This document shows, in pieces, positions 8,561-17,066 of a DNA stretch of 49,425 nt. Below the pieces are notes generated by a model that was not told where the DNA came from, did not search any database, and saw only the letters and a program-made list of their open reading frames with translations. Position 1 is the first letter of the stretch. The number at the start of each line of letters is the position of its first letter. A program made the position numbers and the translations under genes. Source of the DNA: an uncultured Collinsella sp. (GTDB lineage Bacteria > Actinomycetota > Coriobacteriia > Coriobacteriales > Coriobacteriaceae); the NCBI GenBank assembly GCA_900755685.1, contig CAAEHI010000007.1:1-49425 (forward strand). The letters are read 5' to 3'.

Positions 8561-8574
8561 CTTCACAGTTTTGA

Positions 8575-8651
8575 TGGTGGACCTGACAAGATTCGAACTT
8601 GTGACCTCCCGGTTATCAGCCGGACGCTCTAACCAACTGAGCTACAGGTCC
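8575..8651 (-). tRNA. tRNA-Ile, anticodon GAT (copy 2)
   Basis: The gene is 77 nt with encoded CCA. Acceptor GGACCTG pairs with CAGGTCC, discriminator A. The anticodon loop CTGATAA on stem TCCGG/CCGGG gives GAT. It is identical over its whole length to the copy at 8799-8875. It lies only four bases after tRNA-Ala in transcription order, so the two are processed from one transcript. Confidence 0.96.
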
Positions 8652-8655
8652 ATCA

Positions 8656-8731
8656 TGGTGGAGGTTAGGGGGATCGAACCCCTGACCTCAGGCTTGCAAA
8701 GCCCGCGCTCTCCCAGCTGAGCTAAACCCCC
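8656..8731 (-). tRNA. tRNA-Ala, anticodon TGC
   Basis: The gene is 76 nt with encoded CCA. Acceptor GGGGGTT pairs with AACCTCC (one G-U pair), discriminator A. The anticodon loop TTTGCAA gives TGC. It lies between two identical tRNA-Ile genes, a combination often seen in rRNA spacers, but no rRNA gene flanks it here. Confidence 0.96.
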
Positions 8732-8745
8732 ACGGAGACAGTAAT

Positions 8746-8784
8746 AAACACCCCAGCGGCGACTCGGCTCTCGCTGGGGTGTTT
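8746..8784. terminator. Strong hairpin between tRNA-Ile copy 1 and tRNA-Ala
   Basis: AAACACCCCAGCG pairs perfectly with CGCTGGGGTGTTT (13 bp). In the minus direction it is followed by TTTATTACTG, a weak T tract, so it may be a partial terminator or a processing hairpin between the tRNA genes. Confidence 0.6.
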
Positions 8785-8798
8785 CTTGCGAAAGAAAG

Positions 8799-8875
8799 TG
8801 GTGGACCTGACAAGATTCGAACTTGTGACCTCCCGGTTATCAGCCGGACGCTCTAACCAACTGAGCTACAGGTCC
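8799..8875 (-). tRNA. tRNA-Ile, anticodon GAT (copy 1)
   Basis: The gene is 77 nt with encoded CCA and is identical to the copy at 8575-8651. It is the first tRNA of the cluster in transcription order and has a strong promoter directly upstream. Confidence 0.96.
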
Positions 8876-8889
8876 ATCGCGCAAGGGAT

Positions 8890-8919
8890 ATATTAGACGA
8901 GTCGTTACGCGCGCGTCAA
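8890..8919 (-). promoter_or_regulatory. Strong promoter of the tRNA-Ile/Ala/Ile cluster
   Basis: On the minus strand TTGACG (8914-8919) and TAATAT (8890-8895) are separated by 18 bases. The distance to the mature tRNA 5' end is about 14 bases. The left arm of the large palindrome begins just upstream. Confidence 0.8.
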
Positions 8920-8922
8920 CAA

Positions 8923-9106
8923 CTTTTTTGAAAATCTTTGGGAGGGGTGGTCGCTGGGCTGGCGAGATGGTTTTGGTTTGCTGCTCGGACAGTCCTGCGC
9001 AAGACGAAGGCCACATTAAGTGGCCTTCTTTGCGTGCGGAACTCGCGACAAACCAAAACCACCTCGCCAGCCCAGCGACCATGGGGTCCCAAGGTTTTCA
9101 AAAAAG
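8923..9106. repeat. 184-bp long inverted repeat (palindromic element)
   Basis: The outer arms start CTTTTTTGAAAA on both strands. They continue with a variable patch of about 14 bases and then about 38 bases of almost perfect complementarity from GGTCGC to GGTTTG, with a single mismatch (GAGATGG against GAGGTGG). The centre holds a further hairpin, GAAGGCCAC-ATTAA-GTGGCCTTC (9006-9028). No gene is recognised; the two strands encode nearly mirror-image short reading frames only because of the symmetry. The right end abuts the gyrA terminator and shares its T tract. It may be a MITE-like element or a structured RNA; no flanking target duplication is obvious. Confidence 0.85.
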
Positions 9107-9132
9107 CGGTCGGCGCGCAGTGCGCCGACCGC
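9100..9132 (-). terminator. Intrinsic terminator of gyrA
   Basis: On the minus strand GCGGTCGGCGC and GCGCCGACCGC flank a five-base loop and are followed by TTTTTT. It begins about 40 bases after the gyrA stop. Confidence 0.9.
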
Positions 9133-9172
9133 CGATATATGGGGTCTGATATTTTCTACCAGCTAGGGCCTC

Positions 9173-11911
9173 TTACTCGTCTAGGAGATCTTCTGGCATG
9201 TCGTTGCCGTCGCCTAGATCGACAGGGGTTTCTTCGGAAGCAGAGCCGTTTTCTGTGGCTTCGCCTTCGGGCTTTTCCTTGGCTGCCGTCATGCGGGCGA
9301 CAGCGCATACGCGGTCGTTGTCGTCGACGGTCATCATCTTGACGCCCTGGGTGGCGCGGCCGGTCTGGCTGATCTCGTCGGTCTTGACGCGAATGACCGT
9401 CGCGCCCTCCGTCACGATGAACAGCTCGTGCTGCGGGCCCACCGTCTTCATGGCCGCGAGGTTACCCTTACGCTCGGTCATTTGAATGGTGTAGACGCCC
9501 TGGCCGCCGCGATTCTGCTCCGGGTAGTCCGCGACCGGCGTGCGCTTGCCGTAGCCGCGCTCGGTGATGACGAACAGATCGCCGTTGCCGTTAGTGACCT
9601 CCATGCCCAGAACGCTCACGCCGTCCTTCATACCGATACCGCGAACGCCGCTGGTATCGCGGCCGGTGGCGCGCACCTGCTCCTCGGAGAACATGATCGC
9701 CTTGCCCGCGGTGGTGGCCAGGATAATCTTGTCGCCCTCGCGCACGCGGCGCACGTTCAGCAGCGCGTCGTCGTCACGCAGGTTGATAGCAATCAGGCCA
9801 TCACGGCGGCTACGATCGTAAGCACTCATCACGGTCTTCTTGACCATGCCGTTCTTGGTGGCAAACATCAGGTACTCGTCGGCCGGGAAATCGCGGCAGC
9901 TGATGACGCTCGCGATCTTCTCGCCCTCCTCGAAGGGCAGCAGGTTGACGATCGCGGTACCGCGCGCCTGGCGCGTACCCACCGGCAGCTCGTGCACCTT
10001 CAGGCGATAGACCTTGCCCTTGCTCGAGAAGAACAGCACGTACTCGTGCGTGGACGCGATGAACATCTCATCGATAACGTCGTCCTCTTTGAGATTGACG
10101 CCCGACACGCCCTTGCCGCCGCGCTTCTGGGCGCGGTAGGCGGCCACCGGGATACGCTTAACGTAGCCGGTGTGGGTGATGGTCACGACCATGTCCTCGT
10201 CGGCGATGAGGTCCTCGACATCCAGGTCCTTCTCAACCTGGCTGATCTCGGTGCGGCGCTTGTCGCCAAACTTCTTGGAGATCTCGCGCATCTCTTCCTT
10301 GATGACGCCCAGAATCTTCTCCTCGTGCGCCAGCAGGTCCTCGTAGTAGGCGATGGCGCGGCGCAGGCCGTCCAACTCTTCTTGGATCTTGTCGCGCTCC
10401 AGGCCGGTCAGGCGGCGCAGCTTCATCTCGAGGATAGCCGTGGTCTGCTCGGGCGTAAAGCCAAAGCGCTCAATCAGGCGGCTGCTGGCCTCGGAGTCGG
10501 TCTGCGAGGAGCGTATGATGCTAATGACCTCGTCGATATGGTCAAGGGCCATCAGGTAGCCCTCGAGGATATGGGCACGCGCCTGGGCCTTCTTAAGGTC
10601 GAAGCGGGTGCGGCGGGTGACTACGTCGACCTGGTGGTCGATGTAGTGTTGCAGCATCTCGCGCAGGCTCAGGCATTTGGGCACGCCGTTGACGAGCGCC
10701 AGGTTGTTGGCGCCAAAGGTCGTCTGCAGCGAGGTGTACTTATACAGGTTGTTGAGCACGACCTGCGGAATGACGCCCTTCTTGAGCTCGATGACCAGAC
10801 GGATGCCCTTCTGGTTGGACTCATCGCGCATATCCGAGATGCCCTCGATGCGCTTGTCGTTGACGAGCTGGGCGATCTTCTCCTGCAGGGTGCCCTTGTT
10901 GACCATGTAGGGAATCTCGGTAAAGACCAGGCGGCTGCGACCGGTCTTGGTGGACTCCACATGTGCCTTGGCACGCACGGTAATGGAGCCGCGGCCGGTC
11001 TCGTAGCTCTGCTTAATGCCGGCGCTGCCCATGATGATGGCGCCGGTGGGGAAGTCCGGACCTGGCATGATCTGCATGAGCTCGTCGACGGTGGCGTCGG
11101 GGTTGTCGATCAGGTAGCAGGTGGCCTCAATCGCCTCGGTGAGGTTATGCGGGGCGATGTTGGTGGCCATGCCGACGGCGATGCCCTGGCTGCCGTTGAC
11201 CAGCAGGTTGGGGAAGCGCGCAGGCAGCGCCACGGGCTCGGCAAGTGATTCGTCGTAGTTGGGCTGCCAGTCGACGGTATCCTTCTGCAAGTCACGCAGC
11301 AGTTCCATGGCGGGCTTTGCCAGGCGGCTCTCGGTGTAACGCATGGCCGCCGCGCCGTCGCCGTCGATGTTACCGAAGTTGCCGTGACCGTCGATGAGCG
11401 GCGTGCGCATGGAGAACCACTGCGCCAGGCGGACCATGGCGTCATAGACCGCGAAATCGCCGTGCGGGTGGTACTTACCGATAACTTCGCCGACCGTCCA
11501 GGCCGACTTCTTATGTGGGCGGTTGGGGTAGATGCCGCTCTCGTTCATCGCGTACAGGATGCGGCGGTGAACCGGCTTTAAGCCGTCGCGCACGTCCGGC
11601 AGGGCGCGCGCCGTGATAACCGACATCGAATACTCGATGAACGACTGCTTCATCTCGCGACCGAACTCCGAAATCTGGAGCTGGCCGCCGTTGATATCCT
11701 CGCCGGCCGAGGCACCACGGTCGACTTCGCCAAAGCTCTCCTCGAGCTCGGCGTCGTCTTCTTCCTCATCATCATCGGCATCGGGGTTATAGGCGTCCGG
11801 GTCGCCGTCCTCGCCCTGCTCAGCACGGGCAAGCAGGCGCTTCAGATCATCGGGCATACCGGCATCGCCGGTCTCGTCCATACCCCCGTTATTGTTGATA
11901 TCGTCTGCCAC
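9173..11911 (-). CDS. gyrA: DNA gyrase subunit A
   Basis: GyrA breaks and rejoins DNA in the A2B2 gyrase that introduces negative supercoils. The 912-aa protein begins at a GTG with AGGAGGTAAC upstream. It has an unusual acidic N-terminal extension of about 75 residues (runs such as DADDDEEEDDAELEE) before the conserved FIEYSMSVI start of the family. The active-site Tyr is in AAMRYTESRL. The quinolone pocket reads YHPHGDFAVYD, with Phe153 at the place of E. coli Ser83 and Asp kept at the place of Asp87. The GyrA-box equivalent is AQKRGGKG, and the six-bladed C-terminal wrapping domain ends in an acidic tail. It follows gyrB by 11 bases in the minus-strand block. Confidence 0.98.
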   Translation of the reverse strand: MADDINNNGGMDETGDAGMPDDLKRLLARAEQGEDGDPDAYNPDADDDEEEDDAELEESFGEVDRGASAGEDINGGQLQISEFGREMKQSFIEYSMSVITARALPDVRDGLKPVHRRILYAMNESGIYPNRPHKKSAWTVGEVIGKYHPHGDFAVYDAMVRLAQWFSMRTPLIDGHGNFGNIDGDGAAAMRYTESRLAKPAMELLRDLQKDTVDWQPNYDESLAEPVALPARFPNLLVNGSQGIAVGMATNIAPHNLTEAIEATCYLIDNPDATVDELMQIMPGPDFPTGAIIMGSAGIKQSYETGRGSITVRAKAHVESTKTGRSRLVFTEIPYMVNKGTLQEKIAQLVNDKRIEGISDMRDESNQKGIRLVIELKKGVIPQVVLNNLYKYTSLQTTFGANNLALVNGVPKCLSLREMLQHYIDHQVDVVTRRTRFDLKKAQARAHILEGYLMALDHIDEVISIIRSSQTDSEASSRLIERFGFTPEQTTAILEMKLRRLTGLERDKIQEELDGLRRAIAYYEDLLAHEEKILGVIKEEMREISKKFGDKRRTEISQVEKDLDVEDLIADEDMVVTITHTGYVKRIPVAAYRAQKRGGKGVSGVNLKEDDVIDEMFIASTHEYVLFFSSKGKVYRLKVHELPVGTRQARGTAIVNLLPFEEGEKIASVISCRDFPADEYLMFATKNGMVKKTVMSAYDRSRRDGLIAINLRDDDALLNVRRVREGDKIILATTAGKAIMFSEEQVRATGRDTSGVRGIGMKDGVSVLGMEVTNGNGDLFVITERGYGKRTPVADYPEQNRGGQGVYTIQMTERKGNLAAMKTVGPQHELFIVTEGATVIRVKTDEISQTGRATQGVKMMTVDDNDRVCAVARMTAAKEKPEGEATENGSASEETPVDLGDGNDMPEDLLDE

Positions 11912-11922
11912 GTTACCTCCTC

Positions 11923-13953
11923 TTAAGCGTCAAGGAAACGCGCATCATGCGCATGTTTTTCAATGTACTCGCGACGATAGCCGACCTCGGAACCCATCAG
12001 CTCGCGCACGGCGCGGTCCGCCACCACGGCGTCCTCGATCGACACGCGCTGCAGAATGCGGGTCTTGGGGTCCATCGTCGTCGAGGCAAGCTGCTTGGGG
12101 TCCATCTCGCCCAGGCCCTTGTAGCGCTGGACGGTATAGCCCTTGCGCTTTTTGGTAATCTTGCCGTCCTTGGCCTTGCCGTCCTCGTCGTTATCGTCGG
12201 GGTTCAGGCCCAGACTCTGGATGGTGTCGCGCAGGATCTCGTCTTCGGGCTGGCGGCCGTTGGGATACACGTAGTGGATCTTGTTGCGCACCTTAATGCC
12301 AAAGATGGGCGGGCAGGCAACATAGACGTAGCCGGCATCGATCAGCGGACGCATGTACTTGTAGAAGAACGTCAGCAGCAGGATGCGGATATGCGCACCG
12401 TCGACGTCTGCATCGGTCATGATGATGATCTTGTGGTAGCGCGCCTTGGTGATATCGAAATCGCCGCCGTCGCCGGCACTCGTCGTGACGCCGCAACCGA
12501 TCGCGGTAATCAGCGACTGAATGGTGTCACTCGAGAACGCGCGATGGTCACCAACGCGTTCGACGTTCAAAATCTTGCCGCGCAGGGGCAGAATCGCCTG
12601 GATGTCTCGGCGACGGCCGTCCTTGGCCGAACCGCCTGCCGAGTCGCCCTCTACGATGAAGAGCTCGGTCAGCTCGGCATCGCGCACCGAGCAGTCAGCG
12701 AGCTTACCGGGCAGGGACGCCGTCTCGAGCAGGCTCTTGCGGCGGGTCGCCTCGCGCGCCTTGCGGGCGGCATTGCGCGCCTTGCAGGCCTGTTGCGCCT
12801 TCTTGACGATCTCGCGAGCGGGCTTGGGATGCTCCTCGAGGTAATCGACAAGGCCGTCGGTCACAATCTTGAGCGTGAGCGCTCGCATATAGGAGCTGCC
12901 GAGCTTTGCCTTGGTCTGGCCCTCAAACTGCGGATCGGGCAGCTTGACCGAGATAACGGCCGAAAGGCCCTCGCGCACATCGTCGCCGGTCAGGTTGGCG
13001 TCTTTTTCCTTGAGCAGGTTCTGCTTGCGCGCGTAATCGTTGATCACGCGGGTGAGCGCGGTGCGGAAGCCCTCAAGGTGCATGCCGCCTTCGGGGGTGT
13101 AGATGTCGTTGGCAAACGACATGACGTTCTCGCCGTAGCCGCTATTCCACTGCAGGGAAACCTCGACCTCTCCCATCTTGGCCACAGGCGCGTCCGGGTC
13201 CGATTTGCCCTCGATGTAGATGGGCTCCTTAAAGGCCTCGGGGACGTCCTTGCCCTCGTTGAGGAACTTGACGAAGTCGATGATGCCGCCCTCGTAGCAA
13301 AACTCCTCCACGTGGGGAGTCGCTTCGCGCTCGTCGGTCAGCACGATTTTGAGGTTCTTATTGAGGAACGCCGTCTCCTGCAGACGGTTGTGCAGCGTAT
13401 CGAAATCGTAAATGCAGGTCTCGAAGATCTCGTCGTCGGGCCAGAAGGTGACGGTGGTGCCCGTCGAATCCGAGGTGCCCACGACCTCCATCTTCTTGAC
13501 GGTCTTGCCGCGCGAGAACTCCATCTCGTAGGTGTTGCCGTCGCGACGAACCTGAACGACCACGCGCTTGGACAGTGCGTTGACGACGGAGATGCCAACG
13601 CCGTGCAGGCCGCCCGAAACCTTATAGGCCGAGTTATCGAACTTACCGCCGGCGTGCAAGATCGTCATGACGACCTCGAGCGTCGGGATCTTTTTAACAG
13701 GGTGCTCGTCGACGGGGATGCCGCGCCCGTTGTCGACGACCGTGATGGAGTTGTCGGCGTGGACCGTCACCTGGATCTCGGTGCAGAAACCGGCCATGGC
13801 CTCGTCGACGGAGTTGTCAACGATCTCCCACACCAGGTGATGCAGACCGCTGGCGCTCGTCGAGCCGATATACATGCCCGGGCGCTTACGAACGGCCTCG
13901 AGACCTTCGAGAATCTTAATCTCGCCGCCATCGTAATCGTTTTCGTTTGCCAC
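11923..13953 (-). CDS. gyrB: DNA gyrase subunit B
   Basis: GyrB is the ATPase subunit of gyrase. The 676-aa product starts at a GTG (13951-13953) with AAGGAGG upstream; an earlier in-frame TTG lacks such a site. The GHKL ATP site is seen in EIVDNSVDEAMAG, VVDNGRGIPV and GGLHGVGISVVNALS. The TOPRIM domain has EGDSAGGSAKDGR and the metal-binding DADVDGAHI. The C-terminal RYKGLGEMDPKQL contacts GyrA. Length is that of the shorter Gram-positive type without the E. coli insertion. It is separated from dciA by a terminator, so gyrBA probably has its own promoter in 13954-14002. Confidence 0.98.
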   Translation of the reverse strand: MANENDYDGGEIKILEGLEAVRKRPGMYIGSTSASGLHHLVWEIVDNSVDEAMAGFCTEIQVTVHADNSITVVDNGRGIPVDEHPVKKIPTLEVVMTILHAGGKFDNSAYKVSGGLHGVGISVVNALSKRVVVQVRRDGNTYEMEFSRGKTVKKMEVVGTSDSTGTTVTFWPDDEIFETCIYDFDTLHNRLQETAFLNKNLKIVLTDEREATPHVEEFCYEGGIIDFVKFLNEGKDVPEAFKEPIYIEGKSDPDAPVAKMGEVEVSLQWNSGYGENVMSFANDIYTPEGGMHLEGFRTALTRVINDYARKQNLLKEKDANLTGDDVREGLSAVISVKLPDPQFEGQTKAKLGSSYMRALTLKIVTDGLVDYLEEHPKPAREIVKKAQQACKARNAARKAREATRRKSLLETASLPGKLADCSVRDAELTELFIVEGDSAGGSAKDGRRRDIQAILPLRGKILNVERVGDHRAFSSDTIQSLITAIGCGVTTSAGDGGDFDITKARYHKIIIMTDADVDGAHIRILLLTFFYKYMRPLIDAGYVYVACPPIFGIKVRNKIHYVYPNGRQPEDEILRDTIQSLGLNPDDNDEDGKAKDGKITKKRKGYTVQRYKGLGEMDPKQLASTTMDPKTRILQRVSIEDAVVADRAVRELMGSEVGYRREYIEKHAHDARFLDA

Positions 13954-14002
13954 ACGTCCTCCTTCAGTCAAGAAAATGTGTACAGCCTTACTAGTTTATC
14001 GT

Positions 14003-14032
14003 AAAAAAATACCCTCGGGAACGAGGGTATTT
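14003..14032 (-). terminator. Terminator between dciA and gyrB
   Basis: On the minus strand AAATACCCTCG and CGAGGGTATTT flank a TTCC loop and are followed by TTTT. It splits the replication block into dnaN/recF/dciA and gyrBA transcripts. Confidence 0.85.
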
Positions 14033-14058
14033 GGCTCTACAAGGCCACCAGATGCGAT

Positions 14059-14622
14059 TTAAGGCTCTTTTTTGCTTTGCACGCCCTTGGCCCACTCGGC
14101 ACTGGCTCTCATGGCGTTCTCGAGGGCCTCGCGCAGTTTTTGGTCCTCGATGGGTGCCACTTGGCGCTCGATCTCGGTGCGCTCGGCCTCACTTAGGTCG
14201 GCGTGCGGGGCCGGCGGGCGCTCGGTCGTCGCCGGGCGCAGGCGCTCCTTGGCGGCGGATGGCGTGTGACCGGGTGCGGTGGTTTTGAACACCAGGCCGT
14301 CCACATGCGCACCGGCGCGCTCCATACGCGCGCGGATGATCTCGCGCAACAGCGTCATTTCCTGCGTCCACGAGGGCGAGTCGAGATATACCAGCAGCTC
14401 ATTGGACTCGGGCAGGTAGCGCAGACCCGTCACATGCCGCCCCTCGCGCGTGCCCGAGCACACCGCATTCCACGCGCGATAGACCGCACGAGATTCCTCT
14501 GCAGCCTCCATCTGTGCGCGGCGCTCAGGTGTCGCGGCCGCCAGGATGCGCTGGCGCTCTGCGTTCAAAAACCCACTGAAGGCGACCGTTTCGCTCTCGC
14601 GCTCGTAATTAGCACGTCTCAC
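14059..14622 (-). CDS. dciA: DciA-like protein (DUF721), probable replicative helicase loader
   Basis: The DUF721/DciA core lies at about residues 45-105 (YRAWNAVCSGTREGRHVTGLRY...LLVYLDSPSWTQEMTLLREIIRARME), with the typical sheet of short strands and the closing helix. DciA is the common bacterial loader or activator of DnaB and is usually found next to recF and gyrB, as here. The C-terminal 80 residues are charged and low in complexity. The start is a GTG inside the recF stop region, giving a 14-base overlap and probable translational coupling. The protein is 187 aa; its identity rests on the domain and position. Confidence 0.85.
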   Translation of the reverse strand: MRRANYERESETVAFSGFLNAERQRILAAATPERRAQMEAAEESRAVYRAWNAVCSGTREGRHVTGLRYLPESNELLVYLDSPSWTQEMTLLREIIRARMERAGAHVDGLVFKTTAPGHTPSAAKERLRPATTERPPAPHADLSEAERTEIERQVAPIEDQKLREALENAMRASAEWAKGVQSKKEP

Positions 14623-15715
14623 CCATGCTCACCACCTTGGCTCGATCAAGCAGATCATCGGTAAAGTACCCCAGGTTGGTCGTGGTTATGACCGTCTGGA
14701 TATCATCGCCGATCAGCCGCAGGAAAGCACCGCGGCGTTCGCCGTCGAGTTCGCTCATCACGTCGTCCAAAAGCAGCAATGGGGCCGTGCCCAGGACATC
14801 GCGAGCCACGGCCACCTCCGCCACCTTCCAGGCCAGAACCAACGTTCGCTGCTGACCTTGGCTGGCAAATGAACGGGCGGAGCGACCCGCCACGGTAAAC
14901 TCAATCTCATCGCGATGCGGTCCCACCAACGTCACGCGGCGGCGAATTTCCTCGTCGGCGTGCTCATCAAGGGCAGCCAGCATGCGCTCGTACGCCCAGC
15001 CCTTCAGCTCTTCGCGATCATCGACCTGGGGCAAATCCCCCAGCGTGGACGTATAGGTCACGTTGGCAGCCTCACCGGATGCCACTTGCCCGTAGGCAGT
15101 GTGCACATGGCCCGCCAGCCGGTCGAGCAGGGCCAACCGGTGCACGAGCAGGGCCGAGCCCGCGCGGGCAATCGAATCGTTCCACGCGCCGAGCATCTCG
15201 CGGCAGCACCAGGTCTCCTTGAGCAAGGCATTACGCTGAGTCACGCAGCGTCCATAGGTGCTCGCAAGATCGGCATAGCGTGCGCTCAGTTGCATGCCAA
15301 AGTCATCAAGGGCGGCGCGGCGCACACTGGCGCCTCGCTTAACCATGTCCAGATGGTCGGGGCAAAACAGCACGCTCGGCAGAACTCCGCGCACACCGGC
15401 GGCAGAGCATCTCTTGCCGTTGCGGCTAAACGAGCGCTTACCGTCCTCCGCGCTCAATCCCATATCAAGCACGCGGCCGTCGCCCTCGAGCCTCAGCTCG
15501 ACCTTGCACGAGCCCACGCCGTCATGGACGAGCTCGGCTGCGGTCGGATGCCTAAACGAGGCGCCGCTCGTCAGCAGCTGCAGCGCCTCTATGAGATTGG
15601 TCTTTCCCGCCGCGTTGGGTCCCGCAAGTATCGTCACGCCCTCGTCCAGGGCAAGGCGATAGCTGTCGAAGCTGCGGTAGTGTGCGACGGAAAGATCGCG
15701 GGCGAACATGGTCAT
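14609..15715 (-). CDS. recF: DNA replication and repair protein RecF
   Basis: RecF is an SMC-like ATPase that helps load RecA at gapped DNA near stalled forks. The 368-aa protein has Walker A GPNAAGKTNLIEAL (about residues 32-45) after the ARDLSVAHYRSFDSY strand. The signature motif FASQGQQRTLVLAWKVAEV and the Walker B LLLLDDVMSELDGERR lie near the C-terminus. Length is normal. It lies nine bases after dnaN and overlaps dciA. Confidence 0.97.
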   Translation of the reverse strand: MTMFARDLSVAHYRSFDSYRLALDEGVTILAGPNAAGKTNLIEALQLLTSGASFRHPTAAELVHDGVGSCKVELRLEGDGRVLDMGLSAEDGKRSFSRNGKRCSAAGVRGVLPSVLFCPDHLDMVKRGASVRRAALDDFGMQLSARYADLASTYGRCVTQRNALLKETWCCREMLGAWNDSIARAGSALLVHRLALLDRLAGHVHTAYGQVASGEAANVTYTSTLGDLPQVDDREELKGWAYERMLAALDEHADEEIRRRVTLVGPHRDEIEFTVAGRSARSFASQGQQRTLVLAWKVAEVAVARDVLGTAPLLLLDDVMSELDGERRGAFLRLIGDDIQTVITTTNLGYFTDDLLDRAKVVSMGETC

Positions 15716-15724
15716 GGCGCAGCG

Positions 15725-16828
15725 CTAGATGCGGACCGGCATGACTAGGTACAGGTAGTTGATCTTGTCGTAGGACTTGAAGATGCCCGCCTGCGAGTAG
15801 CTCTTGAGCTCCAGCGTGATCTCCTTCTCCTTGGACAGGGCGTTCAGGCAGCCAAAGATGTAGTGGTAGTTGAAGGCGATGGTGCCCGACTCGCCCTCGG
15901 CCTCGACATCGATCGTCTCCTGCGCAAGGTCCTGGTCATTGGAAATGGAGGACAGGCCCATCTGCCCGTTCTCGACATCGATCTCGAACTTGACGGCGGG
16001 GTTGGCGCTCGCGATAACGGCCACGCGTTTGAGGGCGGCGTTAAAGGCGGCGACGTCGATCTTGACGCTCGTCACGCACGAATCGGGGATGAGCTGCTTG
16101 TAGTTGGGGTACACGCCCTCGATGCGGCGCGACACGTAGGTGGTGTTGCCGGCCTCGAAGACGACCTGGGTGTCGGTAGCGCCGATCATGATGGTCGCCT
16201 GGCTGGCCATGATGTTCAACGCGTCGTTAAAGGCGTCGGCCGGAACGTTAAGCTCAAAGGAGCCCTCGAGGGTCGAGGTCTCGACCTGCGTATCGCACAC
16301 GGCCAAGCGGAAGGAATCGGTCGCCACCAGGCGCACGGTGTTGTTCTCGACCTTCATGTGCACGCCACCCAGGATGGGGCGGGCCTTGTCGGTCGAGGTG
16401 ACGCGCCACACGCGACCGACCATTTCGGACAAGATATCGGTCGGCAGTTCCACGGCACTCTCGATGGCATAGGCCGGAAACTCGGGGAAGTCATTGGCAT
16501 CGAGCGTGTTCAGGCGGAAAGAGCTCTTCTCGCAACTAATCAGCACTTGGCGCTCGGACAGCTCAAAGGTGACCGGGGCATCGGGGAGGGTCTTGGTGAT
16601 ATTGGAGAGCATCTTACAGGGGATAACCATCTCGCCCTCTTCTTCGACATGCGCCGCGATGCGATGACGGATCGAGATGGTGTAGTTAGAGGTCTGGAAT
16701 TCCAAGATGCCGTCTTGCGCCTTAACGAGCACGCCCGACAGGATGGGAAGGGTGGATGCCGAAGCGACACCCTTCATAACGACGCCGATGGCTTGTGTAA
16801 GCGAGCTCTGGCTGACGGTGAACTTCAT
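15725..16828 (-). CDS. dnaN: DNA polymerase III beta subunit (sliding clamp)
   Basis: The clamp is a ring-shaped dimer that tethers polymerases to DNA. The 367-aa protein begins MKFTVSQSSLTQAIGVVMKGVASASTLPILSGV. It has the three-fold repeat of clamp domains and ends in the conserved YLVMPVRI of the protein-binding pocket. The start has AAAGG upstream across an AT-rich leader. It is separated from dnaA by about 240 bases that probably form part of the origin. Confidence 0.98.
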   Translation of the reverse strand: MKFTVSQSSLTQAIGVVMKGVASASTLPILSGVLVKAQDGILEFQTSNYTISIRHRIAAHVEEEGEMVIPCKMLSNITKTLPDAPVTFELSERQVLISCEKSSFRLNTLDANDFPEFPAYAIESAVELPTDILSEMVGRVWRVTSTDKARPILGGVHMKVENNTVRLVATDSFRLAVCDTQVETSTLEGSFELNVPADAFNDALNIMASQATIMIGATDTQVVFEAGNTTYVSRRIEGVYPNYKQLIPDSCVTSVKIDVAAFNAALKRVAVIASANPAVKFEIDVENGQMGLSSISNDQDLAQETIDVEAEGESGTIAFNYHYIFGCLNALSKEKEITLELKSYSQAGIFKSYDKINYLYLVMPVRI

Positions 16829-17066
16829 CTTTTAATACCTTTCTATAGATATAAATATCTTAATAATAGTAATAGCACTGACGAAACTGTTGATTACTCC
16901 CAAAGACGCAGGTCAGACCCAGAAAGAGAATCGACAGCAACCTGTGTGCAACGGGGGTGGTTTTCCACGTTCAAAACCTGCGTAAAACTTTTCATCACCG
17001 CGGGTTGGGTTTTAAACACCTTATGCCCGTGGTTTCGACAAGTTTTCAACAGGTGTCTCTATTTCC
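16829..17066. other. Candidate origin segment between dnaA and dnaN
   Basis: Next to dnaN, 16830-16880 is strikingly AT-rich (TATAGATATAAATATC and TAATAATAGTAATAG), which would suit a DNA unwinding element. Toward dnaA there are DnaA-box-like sites: TTTTCAACA (17043-17051), TTTTCCACG (16971-16979) and weaker TTTCGACA-type words. The promoters of dnaN probably overlap. With the segment at 20160-20504 this would make a two-part origin around dnaA. Boxes were matched by eye to TTATCCACA, so box number and strength are uncertain. Confidence 0.55.

Noticed and set aside
8916..9149. Two short reading frames on opposite strands with similar protein sequence
   Set aside because: The similarity is a direct result of the 184-bp palindrome and does not point to a real protein.
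9428..14004. Two long plus-strand open frames (606 and 685 codons) opposite gyrA and gyrB
   Set aside because: They shadow essential conserved genes and have no ribosome binding site or domain; codon bias explains them.
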